A stretch of DNA of 64,000 nucleotides, from the NCBI RefSeq assembly GCF_030687395.1, contig NZ_CP117430.1, positions 3,038,001 through 3,102,000 on the forward strand, in the 5' to 3' direction. A program made the translations under genes and the position numbers. This document shows positions 44,261 through 53,942 of this stretch, piece after piece (within the stretch, counting starts at the first letter, position 1; each line of letters begins with the position of its first letter). The notes below the pieces were generated by a model that was not told the origin of the DNA, made no database searches, and saw nothing but the letters and a program-made list of their open reading frames with translations. Origin of the DNA: Pseudomonas wuhanensis (lineage in GTDB: Bacteria; Pseudomonadota; Gammaproteobacteria; Pseudomonadales; Pseudomonadaceae).

Positions 44261-45571
44261 TTAAACCCGCAATGTCCGCGTCATGCGCAACGCCAGCAAA
44301 CTCCCACAAACAATCACACCCGCCAGCAGATAAAGCGCCGCATCAGTCGACCCGGTGCTGTCCTTGACCCAACCCACCAGATACGGACTAAGAAAACCCG
44401 CCATCTGCCCCATCGAGTTGATCAACGCCAACCCACCGGCCGCCGCACCCGCACTCAGCATGGCCGTCGGCACCGGCCAGAACATCGGCAGGCCGGTGAG
44501 GGCGCCCATGGTGGCGAGGGTCAGGCCGAGGATGGCGAGGGCCGGGTTGGCGGCGAAGTTCACCGCAATCAACAGGCCCACCGCGCCCATCAGCATCGGC
44601 ACCACCAAGTGCCAGCGGCGTTCTTTGCGCAGGTCCGCCGAGCGACCGACCATCAACATGAACACCGCCGCCAGCAGATACGGAATCGCACTGAGCCAAC
44701 CAATCACCAGGTTATCGCTGAAACCCAGGTTCTTGATGATCGACGGCAACCAGAAGTTGATCGCGTAGACACCGCTCTGGATGCAGAAATAGATCAGGCC
44801 GAAGGCCCAGATCGCCGGGTTCTTGAACACCGCCAACAGGGAATCAGTGGCGGTTTTCGGTTTGCTGGCCAGGTCTTCAGCGTGATCGGCCTCAAGCACC
44901 GAACGCTCGTAAGGGGTCAGCCACTTGGCGTTGGCGTAACTGTCGCTGAGCAGGAAGTAGGCGAGGGCACCGAGGATCACCGTCGGAATGCCTTGCAGCA
45001 AAAACATCCACTGCCAGCCCGCTAAACCGCCTTGGCCAGCGGCGAAGTGGTTGAGGATCCAGCCGGAAAACGGGCTGCCGAGCAGGCCGGACACCGGGAT
45101 CGCCGACATGAACAGCGCCATGATGCGACCACGACGGAACGTCGGGAACCACTGCGAGAGGTACAGCACCACACCGGGGAAGAACCCGGCTTCGGCCGCA
45201 CCGGTAAACAGGCGCAGGGTGTAGAACTCGGTCGGTGTGGTGACGAACAGCAGGCAGGTCGACAGCGTGCCCCAGGTAATCATCATCAGCGCGATCCAGC
45301 GTCGCGGGCCGAATTTGGTCAGGGCCAGGTTGCTCGGTACGCCGCACAGTACGTAGCCGATGAAGAAGATCCCGGCGCCGAGGCCGTACACGGTTTCGCT
45401 GAATTTCAGTGCGTCGAGCATCTGCAGTTTGGCAAACCCGACGTTCACCCGGTCGAGGTAGTTGAACAGGTAGCAGATGAAGATGAAGGGGATCAAACGC
45501 AGGGTAATGCGCTTGTAGACGGCATTCTTGTCGTCAGCGTTGGCCAGGGTAGCTGTGGCGCTCTGTGACAT
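44261..45571 (-). CDS. MFS transporter of the anion:cation symporter family
   Basis: The 436-residue inner-membrane protein has 12 predicted helices. ACS-family features are LNYLDRVNVGFA-type FNYLDRVNVGFAKLQM near residue 36, the loop GPRRWIALMMITWG and RLFTGAAEAGFFPGVVLYLS. Relatives move tartrate, glucarate/galactarate or phthalate. It is divergent from a CdaR-type regulator and near a glycerate kinase gene, so a sugar diacid, tartrate or glycerate substrate is likely. ATG 45571 gives the normal N-terminus. Confidence 0.88.
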   Translation of the reverse strand: MSQSATATLANADDKNAVYKRITLRLIPFIFICYLFNYLDRVNVGFAKLQMLDALKFSETVYGLGAGIFFIGYVLCGVPSNLALTKFGPRRWIALMMITWGTLSTCLLFVTTPTEFYTLRLFTGAAEAGFFPGVVLYLSQWFPTFRRGRIMALFMSAIPVSGLLGSPFSGWILNHFAAGQGGLAGWQWMFLLQGIPTVILGALAYFLLSDSYANAKWLTPYERSVLEADHAEDLASKPKTATDSLLAVFKNPAIWAFGLIYFCIQSGVYAINFWLPSIIKNLGFSDNLVIGWLSAIPYLLAAVFMLMVGRSADLRKERRWHLVVPMLMGAVGLLIAVNFAANPALAILGLTLATMGALTGLPMFWPVPTAMLSAGAAAGGLALINSMGQMAGFLSPYLVGWVKDSTGSTDAALYLLAGVIVCGSLLALRMTRTLRV

Positions 45572-45639
45572 GGCGGGCTCTCTCTTTATTATGATTTTTT
45601 GCGACGCAAGGGTAACGTTGATCGCCCAGTGAGTCTCGG

Positions 45640-45675
45640 CCACCCCTTGGGTGGTTGTCTTTGTGCCTGAGCACA
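45640..45675. promoter_or_regulatory. palindromes in the transporter/cdaR divergent region
   Basis: CCACCCCTTGGGTGG (45640-45654) and TGTGCCTGAGCACA (45662-45675) are two short inverted repeats between the divergent starts. Either could be a CdaR operator. No consensus was available to test them. Confidence 0.35.
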
Positions 45676-45740
45676 GGGTTTACGACCAAGGCCTGTGCGG
45701 GTGAACAACCCGTTCCATCACGTTTTCAAGGAACCGCGCT

Positions 45741-46862
45741 ATGTTCGAACTCGATCACGACCTGGCCCAGGACATCGTCGACCGGGCGATGGCCATCCTG
45801 CCGTACAACGTCAATGTCATGGACAGCCAGGGGCTGATTCTTGGCAGCGGCGAGCCGGAACGCATCAATACCCGTCACGAAGGCGCGCAATTGGTGCTGG
45901 CCAACGGGCGCGTGGTGGAGATCGACGCGCAAACCGCGATTCACCTCAAAGGCGTGCAGCCGGGTATCAACCTGCCGCTGTTGCTCGATCAGCGTTTGAT
46001 TGGTGTGCTGGGCATCACCGGCGAACCCGAGCAATTGCGCACTTACGCCGAACTGGTGCGCATGACCGCCGAGATGCTGGTGGGCCAGCGCAATCAGCAA
46101 GCCGAACAGCAATGGCGGCGCCAGCGTTGCGATGATCTGCTGGCGCTGCTGCTCAGCGAGGCGGGGGATTCGCCGCGGTTGCTGGACGAAGCGCAGCAAC
46201 TGGGGCTCAAACCGCAATTGACGCGGGTGCCGTACCTGTTCGAGTTGGGCATGGAACACGGCCCGGGGCAGACCGTCGAAGCGCTCAGCGCCTGGTTGAT
46301 GTCGCGTTATCCGGACAGTTGGTGCGTGAGCTCGGCCAAGTCCTCGTTGCTGTGGTGCCGACCGGCGACGCCTGCGATCGAAAATGATCGGCTGCTGGAG
46401 AAGCTCGATGGCCTCGGCTGGAATATTTTGCGCATCGCCGTGGGCGGGCAGGCCGATGGATTGTCGGGGTTGCGCCGCTGCTATCGGCGCGTCGGTGATT
46501 TGCTGGCCTATGGACGCGATGTGTTACCGCATTCGCGCTTGCTGACCCTGAACCGTTATCGGCTGCCGGTGATGCTCTGGCGGCACCGCAACGACGATGC
46601 GCTGGATGAACTGCTGCGGCCGTTGCGCAAAGTCATCGCCAAGGACGGCAACGGCCAACTGCTGGCGACCCTGCGCAGTTGGTGCGAACACGACGGCCAG
46701 AGCCAGGCCTGTGCCGATGCCTTGGGCATCCATCGCAACAGTTTGCGTTACCGCATGGAGCGGATTGCCGAACTCAGCGGCGTCGACCCGCTAAAGCTGG
46801 ACGGAATGCTCGCGCTCTACCTTGGCGTCCAGCTGCTCCCCCAGGCAGACGCCAACCCATGA
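45741..46862 (+). CDS. cdaR: CdaR-type sugar diacid regulator
   Basis: The 373-residue regulator has an N-terminal diacid-binding domain (about 3-135: LAQDIVDRAMAILPYNVNVM, GLILGSGEPERINTRHEGA), a middle GGDEF-like region, and a C-terminal PucR-type helix-turn-helix (QACADALGIHRNSLRYRMER). CdaR activates uptake and breakdown of glucarate, galactarate and glycerate in E. coli. The divergent transporter and downstream glycerate kinase are its likely targets. Start at 45741 has CAAGGAACCGCG in front. Confidence 0.92.
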   Translation: MFELDHDLAQDIVDRAMAILPYNVNVMDSQGLILGSGEPERINTRHEGAQLVLANGRVVEIDAQTAIHLKGVQPGINLPLLLDQRLIGVLGITGEPEQLRTYAELVRMTAEMLVGQRNQQAEQQWRRQRCDDLLALLLSEAGDSPRLLDEAQQLGLKPQLTRVPYLFELGMEHGPGQTVEALSAWLMSRYPDSWCVSSAKSSLLWCRPATPAIENDRLLEKLDGLGWNILRIAVGGQADGLSGLRRCYRRVGDLLAYGRDVLPHSRLLTLNRYRLPVMLWRHRNDDALDELLRPLRKVIAKDGNGQLLATLRSWCEHDGQSQACADALGIHRNSLRYRMERIAELSGVDPLKLDGMLALYLGVQLLPQADANP

Positions 46863-46869
46863 ATCACAT

Positions 46870-46973
46870 AATTCCCTGTGGGAGCGGGCTTGCCCGCGAT
46901 GGCGGTGTGTCAGTCACCATTCATGTTGGACGTGATGGCCTCTTCGCGGGCAAGCCCGCTCCCACAGGGAATT
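46870..46973. repeat. REP doublet with extended outer palindrome
   Basis: AATTCCCTGTGGGAGCGGGC opens and its reverse complement ends the element, so the symmetry extends beyond the usual REP core by at least six bases on each side. Confidence 0.9.
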
Positions 46974-47025
46974 GTGGTGGTGCACAGATTTGTGAACGAC
47001 GCTGCTCCCGCCGGGTTTTGTGGAA

Positions 47026-47078
47026 ATGAACAATAATCCTCATGCCCGCTTGTGCAGCGGACCGGCGTTATTGTTCAT
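47026..47078. promoter_or_regulatory. 11-bp inverted repeat upstream of the glycerate kinase gene
   Basis: ATGAACAATAA (47026-47036) and TTATTGTTCAT (47068-47078) are perfect complements, 31 bases apart, ending 41 bases before the garK start. It may be a regulator site or an mRNA hairpin. Confidence 0.5.
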
Positions 47079-47119
47079 GGCGGCTGGCAGCATGGACGCA
47101 TTGGAACTGGAGAATTCGC

Positions 47120-48262
47120 ATGAAAATCGTCATCGCCCCCGATTCGTTCAAGGACAGCCTGAGTGCCCAGGGTGTGGCCGAGGCCATTGCGCTGGGGTTG
47201 GCCGAAGTCTGGCCGGATGCACACTTGCTCAAGTGCCCGATGGCTGACGGCGGGGAAGGCACGGTCGAATCGATTTTGGCCGCGTGCGACGGCGAACTGC
47301 GCCGCACCCATGTTCGCGGGCCGCTGGGTGCCACGGTCGATGCCGCGTGGGGGTGGTTGCCACAGAGTCACACCGCGATCATCGAAATGGCCGAGGCCAG
47401 TGGCCTGCAACTGGTTCCGCCGAACCTGCGCGATGCCTGCACCAGCAGCACCTACGGCACCGGTGAGTTGATCCGCGCCGCGCTGGATGCCGGCGCGCAA
47501 CGGGTGATCCTGGCGATTGGCGGCAGCGCCACCAACGACGGCGGCGCCGGGGCGATGCAGGCCTTGGGTGTGAAACTGCTGGATGCTCAGGACCAAACCC
47601 TGGTGCCGGGCGGTCTGGCCTTGGCGCAATTGGCCCGCATCGATCTGAGTGAGATCGATCCGCGCCTGGCCAAGGTGCGCTTCGACATCGCCGCCGACGT
47701 CAATAACCCGCTGTGCGGCCCTCACGGCGCTTCAGCGATTTTCGGCCCGCAGAAAGGTGCGTCACGTGAGCAAGTCGAGCAACTGGACCACGCTCTCGGG
47801 CATTTTGCCGAACGCTGCGCGCAAGCCTTGGACAAAGACGTGCGCGATGAGCCGGGCAGCGGCGCGGCGGGCGGCTTGGGTTTTGCCGCCAAGGCGTTTC
47901 TCGGTGCGCAATTTCAGGCCGGAGTGGAAGTGGTCGCCGAACTGGTGGGGCTGGCCGAAGCGGTCAAAGGCGCCGATCTGGTGATCACGGGCGAAGGTCG
48001 TTTCGATGCCCAGACGTTGCGCGGCAAAACCCCGTTTGGCGTGGCGCGCATTGCACGGCAGCACGGCGTGCCGGTCATCGTCATCGCCGGCACGTTGGGC
48101 GAGGGGTATCAGGCGCTGTACGAGCATGGCATCGATGCGGCCTTTGCCTTGGCCAGCGGGCCGATGACACTGGAGCAGGCCTGCGCCGAAGCGCCGCGAT
48201 TGTTGCGTGAGCGGGCCCTTGATATCGCGCGGGTGTGGCGAGTGGCCGCCTGCAAGGCCTGA
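47120..48262 (+). CDS. garK: glycerate kinase
   Basis: The 380-residue type I glycerate kinase (GarK/GlxK family) phosphorylates D-glycerate to 2-phosphoglycerate. It begins MKIVIAPDSFKDSLSAQGVA and has CPMADGGEGTVES, IGGSATNDGGAGAMQALG, FGPQKGAS and TGEGRFDAQTLRGKTPFGVA. This closes a route from sugar diacids or glyoxylate to central metabolism, matching the CdaR gene upstream. GGAGAATTCGC precedes ATG 47120. A REP doublet follows. Confidence 0.94.
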   Translation: MKIVIAPDSFKDSLSAQGVAEAIALGLAEVWPDAHLLKCPMADGGEGTVESILAACDGELRRTHVRGPLGATVDAAWGWLPQSHTAIIEMAEASGLQLVPPNLRDACTSSTYGTGELIRAALDAGAQRVILAIGGSATNDGGAGAMQALGVKLLDAQDQTLVPGGLALAQLARIDLSEIDPRLAKVRFDIAADVNNPLCGPHGASAIFGPQKGASREQVEQLDHALGHFAERCAQALDKDVRDEPGSGAAGGLGFAAKAFLGAQFQAGVEVVAELVGLAEAVKGADLVITGEGRFDAQTLRGKTPFGVARIARQHGVPVIVIAGTLGEGYQALYEHGIDAAFALASGPMTLEQACAEAPRLLRERALDIARVWRVAACKA

Positions 48263-48286
48263 CTCAATCCTCAGCAGAAAGAAATC

Positions 48287-48380
48287 CCTGTGGGAGCGGG
48301 CTTGCCCGCGAAAGCGGTGTGTCAGGCACCGCCAATGTTGACTGTGCCGCCGCCTTCGCGGGCAAGCCCGCTCCCACAGG
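48287..48380. repeat. REP doublet
   Basis: CCTGTGGGAGCGGGCTTGCC and its inverse CTCCCACAGG bracket a linker with CACCGCCAATGTTGACTGTG. It lies 24 bases after garK. Confidence 0.9.
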
Positions 48381-48399
48381 TTCTGCGCTTTAGCTAACC

Positions 48400-48421
48400 A
48401 GTGTTTCACCGCTGAAACACT
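48400..48421. promoter_or_regulatory. 9-bp perfect inverted repeat upstream of a chemoreceptor gene
   Basis: AGTGTTTCA-CCGC-TGAAACACT is a perfect palindrome about 180 bases upstream of the chemoreceptor start. TGTTTCA-N4-TGAAACA resembles enhancer-type or LacI-type operators; the regulator is unknown. Nothing else is seen in 48422-48604 beyond a normal leader. Confidence 0.45.
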
Positions 48422-48604
48422 CCAGCCTCCCTCGAAAAATATTTCTCCAACCCCTGCAAAAAACCTCAACCCCGGCCGATACAGCTAACAGGCGCACACA
48501 AACCAACTACAACAGTGGCGCCAAGCTGAAAGGGTGCGCGCCATCGCCCGCCCGACAGTGATCACCGCAAGGATGCTCGCCGCCTCAATTACCGAGATCA
48601 TCCT

Positions 48605-50230
48605 ATGTCATTGCGTAATCTGAAAATCGCGCCTCGAGCTTTCCTCGGTTTCGCCTTCATTGCCATGCTGGTCATCGTGCTCGGCGTGTTTGCCGTGAAC
48701 CGCATGTCGATCATCCGCCAGGCCTCTGTCGATATGGAAATGACGCAGTTACCCAGCATCGGGTTTCTGGGCAACGTGACGGAAAACGTTCTGCGTCTGC
48801 GGATTCTCTCGTTCCGCGTGCTGGTTAACCGTGACCCGGCGGCGTTGCAGGAAGCCCAGACCCGCATCGGCGTGCTCGTCGACAAGGTGCGCAGCGCCCA
48901 AGCCAGTTATGCCGCCTTGCCGGCCAGCCCTGAAGAAGCCGCGCTGTACAAAACCTTCGCGACTACCCTCGACAACTACATGCAGGCCCAGAGCCAAATG
49001 CTGGAACTGTCGCGGCAGAACAAACTGGAGGAGATGCGCGCCCTGATCAATACGCGGATCAAGGAAGGCACCGATCAGATGGGCGAGCAACTGAACAAAC
49101 TGGTAGCGCTCAACGCCGCCGATGCCAAAGCTGCGTCGGCCAAGGCGGGCGAGCATTACAGCGAAGCCTTTACCGGCATCGTGACGGTGGCGGTGATGGC
49201 TTCGTTGCTGACCGTGCTGCTGGCCTGGCTGTTGACCCGCAGCATCCTCACACCGCTAAACCGTGCGGTGCTCGCCGCCGAAACCATTGCCGGCGGCAAC
49301 CTGAGCAAGGTCATCGAAGTCGACGGCAACGACGAACCGGCGCGTTTGCTGGGTGCCTTGTCCGCCATGCAGCTCAACCTGCGTAAAACCATCGAACAGA
49401 TCGCCGGCTCCGCGACGCAACTGGGCGCCGCCGCTGAAGAGCTCAGCACCGTGACGCAAGAAGCGTCCCGTGGCCTGCAACAGCAAAACAACGAAATCGA
49501 ACAGGCGGCCACCGCCGTCAACGAAATGACCGCCGCCGTGGAAGAAGTGGCGCGCAATGCGGTATCGACCTCCGAAGCCTCGAACCAGTCGACCCAAGCG
49601 GCCCGCGAAGGTCGTGACCGGGTGGTGGAAACCGTCGACGCGATCCAGACTATGACCCATGACGTGCAGAACACGGCGTTGATGATCGAAGGCCTGGCGA
49701 CTCAGGGCCGCGACATCGGCAAAGTGCTGGACGTGATCCGCGCCATCGCCGAGCAGACCAACCTGCTGGCCCTCAACGCCGCGATCGAAGCCGCCCGTGC
49801 AGGAGAGGCCGGACGTGGCTTTGCGGTGGTGGCGGATGAGGTTCGGGCGTTGGCCCATCGCACCGCGCAATCGACCCAGGAAATCGAGAAAATGGTCGCC
49901 GGCATTCAGAACGGCACCGGCGAAGCGGTCTCGTCGATGCAACAAAGCAATCAACGTACCCAAAGTACCCTGGAAATGGCCCGTGCGGCGGGTGTCGCCC
50001 TGGAGCAGATCACTCAATCGATTCAACTGATCAACGAGCGTAACCTGGTGATCGCCAGCGCCTCGGAAGAACAGGCTCAAGTGTCCCGTGAAGTCGACCG
50101 CAATCTGGTGAATATTCGCGACTTGGCTACTCAGTCCGCCGCCGGTGCCAACCAGACCAGCGCCGCCACCCACGAACTGTCACGATTGGCGGTTGATTTG
50201 AATGCGATGGTGGCGCGTTTCGTGATTTGA
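48605..50230 (+). CDS. methyl-accepting chemotaxis protein
   Basis: The 541-residue chemoreceptor has membrane segments at about 13-33 ([20 protein letters not shown]) and 193-213, enclosing a periplasmic four-helix-bundle-type sensor. A HAMP domain follows (to about 265) and then the signalling coiled coil with hairpin tip [20 protein letters not shown] and [12 protein letters not shown]. The ATG at 48605 has GAGATCATCCT before it. The aminotransferase gene follows after 40 bases, which could suggest an amino-acid ligand, but that is only positional. Confidence 0.93.
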   Translation: MSLRNLKIAPRAFLGFAFIAMLVIVLGVFAVNRMSIIRQASVDMEMTQLPSIGFLGNVTENVLRLRILSFRVLVNRDPAALQEAQTRIGVLVDKVRSAQASYAALPASPEEAALYKTFATTLDNYMQAQSQMLELSRQNKLEEMRALINTRIKEGTDQMGEQLNKLVALNAADAKAASAKAGEHYSEAFTGIVTVAVMASLLTVLLAWLLTRSILTPLNRAVLAAETIAGGNLSKVIEVDGNDEPARLLGALSAMQLNLRKTIEQIAGSATQLGAAAEELSTVTQEASRGLQQQNNEIEQAATAVNEMTAAVEEVARNAVSTSEASNQSTQAAREGRDRVVETVDAIQTMTHDVQNTALMIEGLATQGRDIGKVLDVIRAIAEQTNLLALNAAIEAARAGEAGRGFAVVADEVRALAHRTAQSTQEIEKMVAGIQNGTGEAVSSMQQSNQRTQSTLEMARAAGVALEQITQSIQLINERNLVIASASEEQAQVSREVDRNLVNIRDLATQSAAGANQTSAATHELSRLAVDLNAMVARFVI

Positions 50231-50270
50231 GATAGGGTTGAAACTGGAACCCGCGCGTTAGGAGAAGTAC

Positions 50271-51458
50271 ATGCGCTATTCAGCCTTGACCCAACGAATC
50301 GACGGTGACGGAGCGGCAGCCTGGAAGATTCACGATCGAGCGCTGGAATTGCGCGAGCAGGGCGTCGACGTGCTGCTGCTATCGGTCGGCGATCCGGATT
50401 TCGACACGCCGCTGCCCATCGTCCACGCCGCCATCGACAGCCTGTTGGCCGGTGACACTCATTACTCGGATGTACGCGGCACCCGCACACTACGCACCAG
50501 CATCGCCAGCCGTCATCAGCGGCGCTGCGGTCAGGAGGTGGATGCCGACCATGTGATCGTGCTGCCCGGTGCGCAGTGCGCGGTGTATTCGGTCGCCCAA
50601 TGCTTGCTCGATCCGGGTGATGAAGTGATCGTCGCCGAACCGATGTACGTGACCTATGAAGGTGTGTTCGGCGCCTGCGGAGCCAGCGTGGTGCCGGTGG
50701 CGGTGCGTCCGGAGAATGGCTTTCAGGTCGAACCGGCGGATGTAGCGGCGCTGATTACCCCAAAAACCCGCGTCATCCTGCTCAACAGCCCGAATAATCC
50801 CTCTGGCGCCAGCCTGTCGTTGAAGAGCTGGCAAGCGCTGGCGGCGCTGTGTGTGCGGCATGACCTCTGGCTGATCAGCGACGAGGTCTACAGCGACCTG
50901 TTGTATGAGGGCGAGCACATTAGCCCGGCCAGTCTGCCGGGCATGGCCGAGCGCACCGCGACCCTCAACAGTTTGTCCAAATCCCATGCCATGAGCGGCT
51001 GGCGGGTGGGCTGGATGATCGGCCCGAAACCGCTGGCTGAACACTTGATGCACCTGTCGCTGTGCATGCTGTTCGGCCTTCCGGATTTCGTCCAGAAAGC
51101 CGCGCAAGTGGCGCTCGATAAAGACTTGCCGGAAGTGGCGCTGATGCGTGAGGAATATCGCCAGCGTCGCGATCTGGTGTGCGCGAGGCTAAGTGGTTGC
51201 CCGGGCATCCGGCCGATCAAACCCGATGGCGGAATGTTCGTGATGGTCGATGTGCGCCAGACCGGGCTTGGGGCCCAGGATTTTGCCGAGCGGTTGCTTG
51301 AAGTGTATGGCGTGTCGGTGTTGGCCGGCGAAGCTTTCGGGCCGAGCGCGGCGGGGCATATTCGCATTGGGTTGGTGGTGGATCAGGTGAGGCTGGCGGA
51401 TGCGTGCCAGCGGATTGCGTCGTGTGCAGCGCAGTTGCTGCAGGTGCGGCGGGCTTGA
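50271..51458 (+). CDS. aruH: arginine-pyruvate transaminase-like aminotransferase
   Basis: The 395-residue PLP enzyme of class I/II closely resembles AruH, which starts the arginine transaminase pathway by moving the amino group of arginine to pyruvate. MRYSALTQRIDGDGAAAWKI at the start, LNSPNNPSGASLS, LISDEVYSDLLYEGEHISPA, the PLP lysine in LNSLSKSHAMSGWRVGW, and AGEAFGPSAAGHIRIGL are visible. The other aru genes are not in the window. TTAGGAGAAGTAC precedes ATG 50271. Confidence 0.88.
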   Translation: MRYSALTQRIDGDGAAAWKIHDRALELREQGVDVLLLSVGDPDFDTPLPIVHAAIDSLLAGDTHYSDVRGTRTLRTSIASRHQRRCGQEVDADHVIVLPGAQCAVYSVAQCLLDPGDEVIVAEPMYVTYEGVFGACGASVVPVAVRPENGFQVEPADVAALITPKTRVILLNSPNNPSGASLSLKSWQALAALCVRHDLWLISDEVYSDLLYEGEHISPASLPGMAERTATLNSLSKSHAMSGWRVGWMIGPKPLAEHLMHLSLCMLFGLPDFVQKAAQVALDKDLPEVALMREEYRQRRDLVCARLSGCPGIRPIKPDGGMFVMVDVRQTGLGAQDFAERLLEVYGVSVLAGEAFGPSAAGHIRIGLVVDQVRLADACQRIASCAAQLLQVRRA

Positions 51459-51484
51459 TGGATTTGTGTTGTATCGGCCGGCCC

Positions 51485-51560
51485 CATCGCGGGCAAGCCC
51501 GCTCCCACAGGTTTTTGTGAACGCCATAGATCCCTGTGGGAGCGGGCTTGCCCGCGATGG
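51485..51560. repeat. REP pair, tail-to-tail
   Basis: CATCGCGGGCAAGCCCGCTC and the reverse unit ending GGGCTTGCCCGCGATG are separated by TTTTTGTGAACGCCATAGATC, a linker that recurs in the cluster at 55.8 kb. It lies between convergent aruH and kguD. Confidence 0.9.
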
Positions 51561-51583
51561 CTGCCTGACAAACGCAAAATTTC

Positions 51584-52582
51584 TTAAACCCGCCACGCTC
51601 CGACATTCACCAAATTAGCCGGTCGCTCCCCAGCCAAAGCCGCCAACAGATTATCCACCGCACACGTCGCCATCGCCTCCCGCGTCTCGTGCGTCGCCGA
51701 CCCAATATGCGGCGTCGCCACCACATTATTCAACTGCAGCAACGGCGAGTCATACCCCAGTGGCTCACGCTCGAACACATCCAGCCCCGCCGCGCGAATC
51801 CGCTTTTGTTGCAACGCTTCGATCAGCGCTGGCTCATCCACCACCTTGCCCCGGGAAATGTTGATGAAGATCGTCTCGGGACGCATCAGGGCGAACTGTT
51901 CAGCGCCAATCAACCCCTCGGTTTCAGCAGTCAGGGGCAACGTCAGGCAAACGAAATCGGCCTGCTGCAGCAGTTCGGTCAGGCTGCGGTATTGCGCATT
52001 GAATCGCTGCTCCACCGCCGGTTTCGGTGAATGGCTGTGATACAGAACCGGCATGCCAAAACCGAAATGCCCGCGCTGCGCCAATGCCTCGCCAATCCGC
52101 CCCATGCCGATGATTCCCAGCGTCTTGCCATGCACATCGCTGCCGAAATGCGTCGGCCCGATGTTGCGGTTCCACTGGCCGGCGCGAACCATGTTGGCCA
52201 GTTCCACCACACGCCGGGCGGTGGCCAGGATCAGCGCGAAACCGGTGTCGGCGGTGGTTTCGGTCAACACGTCGGGGGTGTTGCTGAGCAGGATCCGCCG
52301 CTCGGTCAGGTAGTCGATGTCGTAGTTGTCGACGCCGACGGACACGCTGGCAATGGCTTCCAGGTTTGGCGCCAGATCCAATAACCCGGCGTCCAGTTTC
52401 AGGCTGGCGCCGAGCAACCCTTGGGCGCGGGGCAGGGCCTGGCGCAGCTTTGCCAGACCCTCGGCGTCGAGGCTTTCGATCAGCGTCACCTCAGTCTGCT
52501 CATGCAAGCGAGCCATCAGTAGTGGCGAGAGTTTCTTGTACAGCACAACCTGCTTTTTCATCGTCGTCATATCAACATCCAT
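51584..52582 (-). CDS. kguD: 2-ketogluconate-6-phosphate reductase
   Basis: The up to 332-residue D-2-hydroxyacid dehydrogenase reduces 2-keto-6-phosphogluconate to 6-phosphogluconate. The NAD(P)-binding TLGIIGMGRIGEALAQRG, the catalytic Arg in NISRGKVVDEPAL, Glu in LDVFEREPLG and His in ATPHIGSATHETR are present. It is the last gene of kguEKTD. The ATG at 52582 immediately follows the kguT stop; internal ATGs at 52570 or 52561 may be the true start. Confidence 0.93.
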   Translation of the reverse strand: MDVDMTTMKKQVVLYKKLSPLLMARLHEQTEVTLIESLDAEGLAKLRQALPRAQGLLGASLKLDAGLLDLAPNLEAIASVSVGVDNYDIDYLTERRILLSNTPDVLTETTADTGFALILATARRVVELANMVRAGQWNRNIGPTHFGSDVHGKTLGIIGMGRIGEALAQRGHFGFGMPVLYHSHSPKPAVEQRFNAQYRSLTELLQQADFVCLTLPLTAETEGLIGAEQFALMRPETIFINISRGKVVDEPALIEALQQKRIRAAGLDVFEREPLGYDSPLLQLNNVVATPHIGSATHETREAMATCAVDNLLAALAGERPANLVNVGAWRV

Positions 52583-53881
52583 TCAGGAATGAGCCCCAGC
52601 CGGCCGAGGCGTCGCAGCCTTGGCCACCACCCGGTCACTGGCGCCGGGCTTGAGGAAAATCGTCAGCACCACCGACAGCAGCAAGGCGCCGCTCATCAGC
52701 AGGTAAGACGCACCGGGCGATCCGGTGGAGCTGTTCAGGTAACCCACCAGATAAGAACCGCCAAACGAACCGAGTGCGCCCATGCTGTTGATCAACGCCA
52801 TGGCGCCACCCGCGACGTTGGCCGGGAGGATCTCCGGGACGATGGCGAAAAACGGCCCGTACGGGGCGTACATGCAGGCGCCGGCGATCACTAGCAGCGT
52901 GTAGGACCACCAGAAATGTTCCGCGCCCAAGGCGTAGGAGCCATAAAACGCAATCGAGGCGATCAACAGCGGTGGCCAGACGAAGCGTTTGCGCTTTTGC
53001 AGTTTGTCCGAACCCCAGGACACCAGCAGCATGGCGATCACTGCGGCCAGGTACGGCAATGACGACAGCCAACCGGCTTCGATCATGTCCATCTGCGCGC
53101 CGGCCTTGAGGATCGATGGCAGCCACAACACGAAACCGTAGACACCGATGCTCCAGCAGAAGAACTGCAAGGCGAGGATGATCACCTTTGGCGAACGGAA
53201 GGCTTCGGCGTAGTTTTTCACCGCTTTGATGCCCACCTGTTCGGCGGCCAGGGCGCTCTCCAGGTCCTGTTTCTCCTGGTCGTTGAGCCACTTGGCCTGA
53301 GCCGGACGATCATCGGCCAGGCGCCACCAGATAAACGCCCACAGCACCGCCGGCAATCCTTCGATGATGAACATCCAGCGCCAGCTGAAATGCTGGATCA
53401 GGTAGCCCGACACCACCGACATCCAAAGCATGGTCACCGGGTTGCCGAGGATCAGGAAGGTGTTGGCGCGTGAGCGTTCGGCCCGGGTGAACCAGTGGCA
53501 CAGGTACACCAGCATCGCCGGCATCACCGCGGCTTCGACCACGCCGAGCATGAAGCGAATCACGATCAGCCAGTAGGCGTTGGAGACGATCCCGGTCAAG
53601 GTCGCCAGGCCGCCCCAGAGGATCAGGCTGACGAAAATCAGCTTCTTCACGCTGTGCTTCTGGGCGTAAATCGCTCCGGGGATCTGGAAGAAGAAATAAC
53701 CGAGGAAGAACAGCGCGCCGAGCAGGGAGGACAGGCCTGGGGTGATCATCAGGTCCGCCGCCATCCCGGAGGCGGCGGCAAATCCATAGTTGGCGCGGTC
53801 CAGATACGCCAGGCTGTAGGTGATGAACACGATCGGCATGATGTACCACCAGCGGCGGGTGGCCAGTGTTGCGGTTTTCAT
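52583..53881 (-). CDS. kguT: 2-ketogluconate transporter (MFS)
   Basis: The 432-residue inner-membrane protein has 12 predicted helices and the ACS-type SLAYLDRANYGFAAASGMAA signature near residue 24. Its place between kguK and kguD identifies it as KguT, the proton-coupled importer of 2-ketogluconate. The stop abuts the kguD start. ATG 53881 has AGGAGCATCACT in front. Confidence 0.93.
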   Translation of the reverse strand: MKTATLATRRWWYIMPIVFITYSLAYLDRANYGFAAASGMAADLMITPGLSSLLGALFFLGYFFFQIPGAIYAQKHSVKKLIFVSLILWGGLATLTGIVSNAYWLIVIRFMLGVVEAAVMPAMLVYLCHWFTRAERSRANTFLILGNPVTMLWMSVVSGYLIQHFSWRWMFIIEGLPAVLWAFIWWRLADDRPAQAKWLNDQEKQDLESALAAEQVGIKAVKNYAEAFRSPKVIILALQFFCWSIGVYGFVLWLPSILKAGAQMDMIEAGWLSSLPYLAAVIAMLLVSWGSDKLQKRKRFVWPPLLIASIAFYGSYALGAEHFWWSYTLLVIAGACMYAPYGPFFAIVPEILPANVAGGAMALINSMGALGSFGGSYLVGYLNSSTGSPGASYLLMSGALLLSVVLTIFLKPGASDRVVAKAATPRPAGAHS

Positions 53882-53942
53882 AGTGATGCTCCTGAGCTTG
53901 TTGTTTTTGTCGCAGCAGGTAACGATTTTAAATCTTCAGTGA

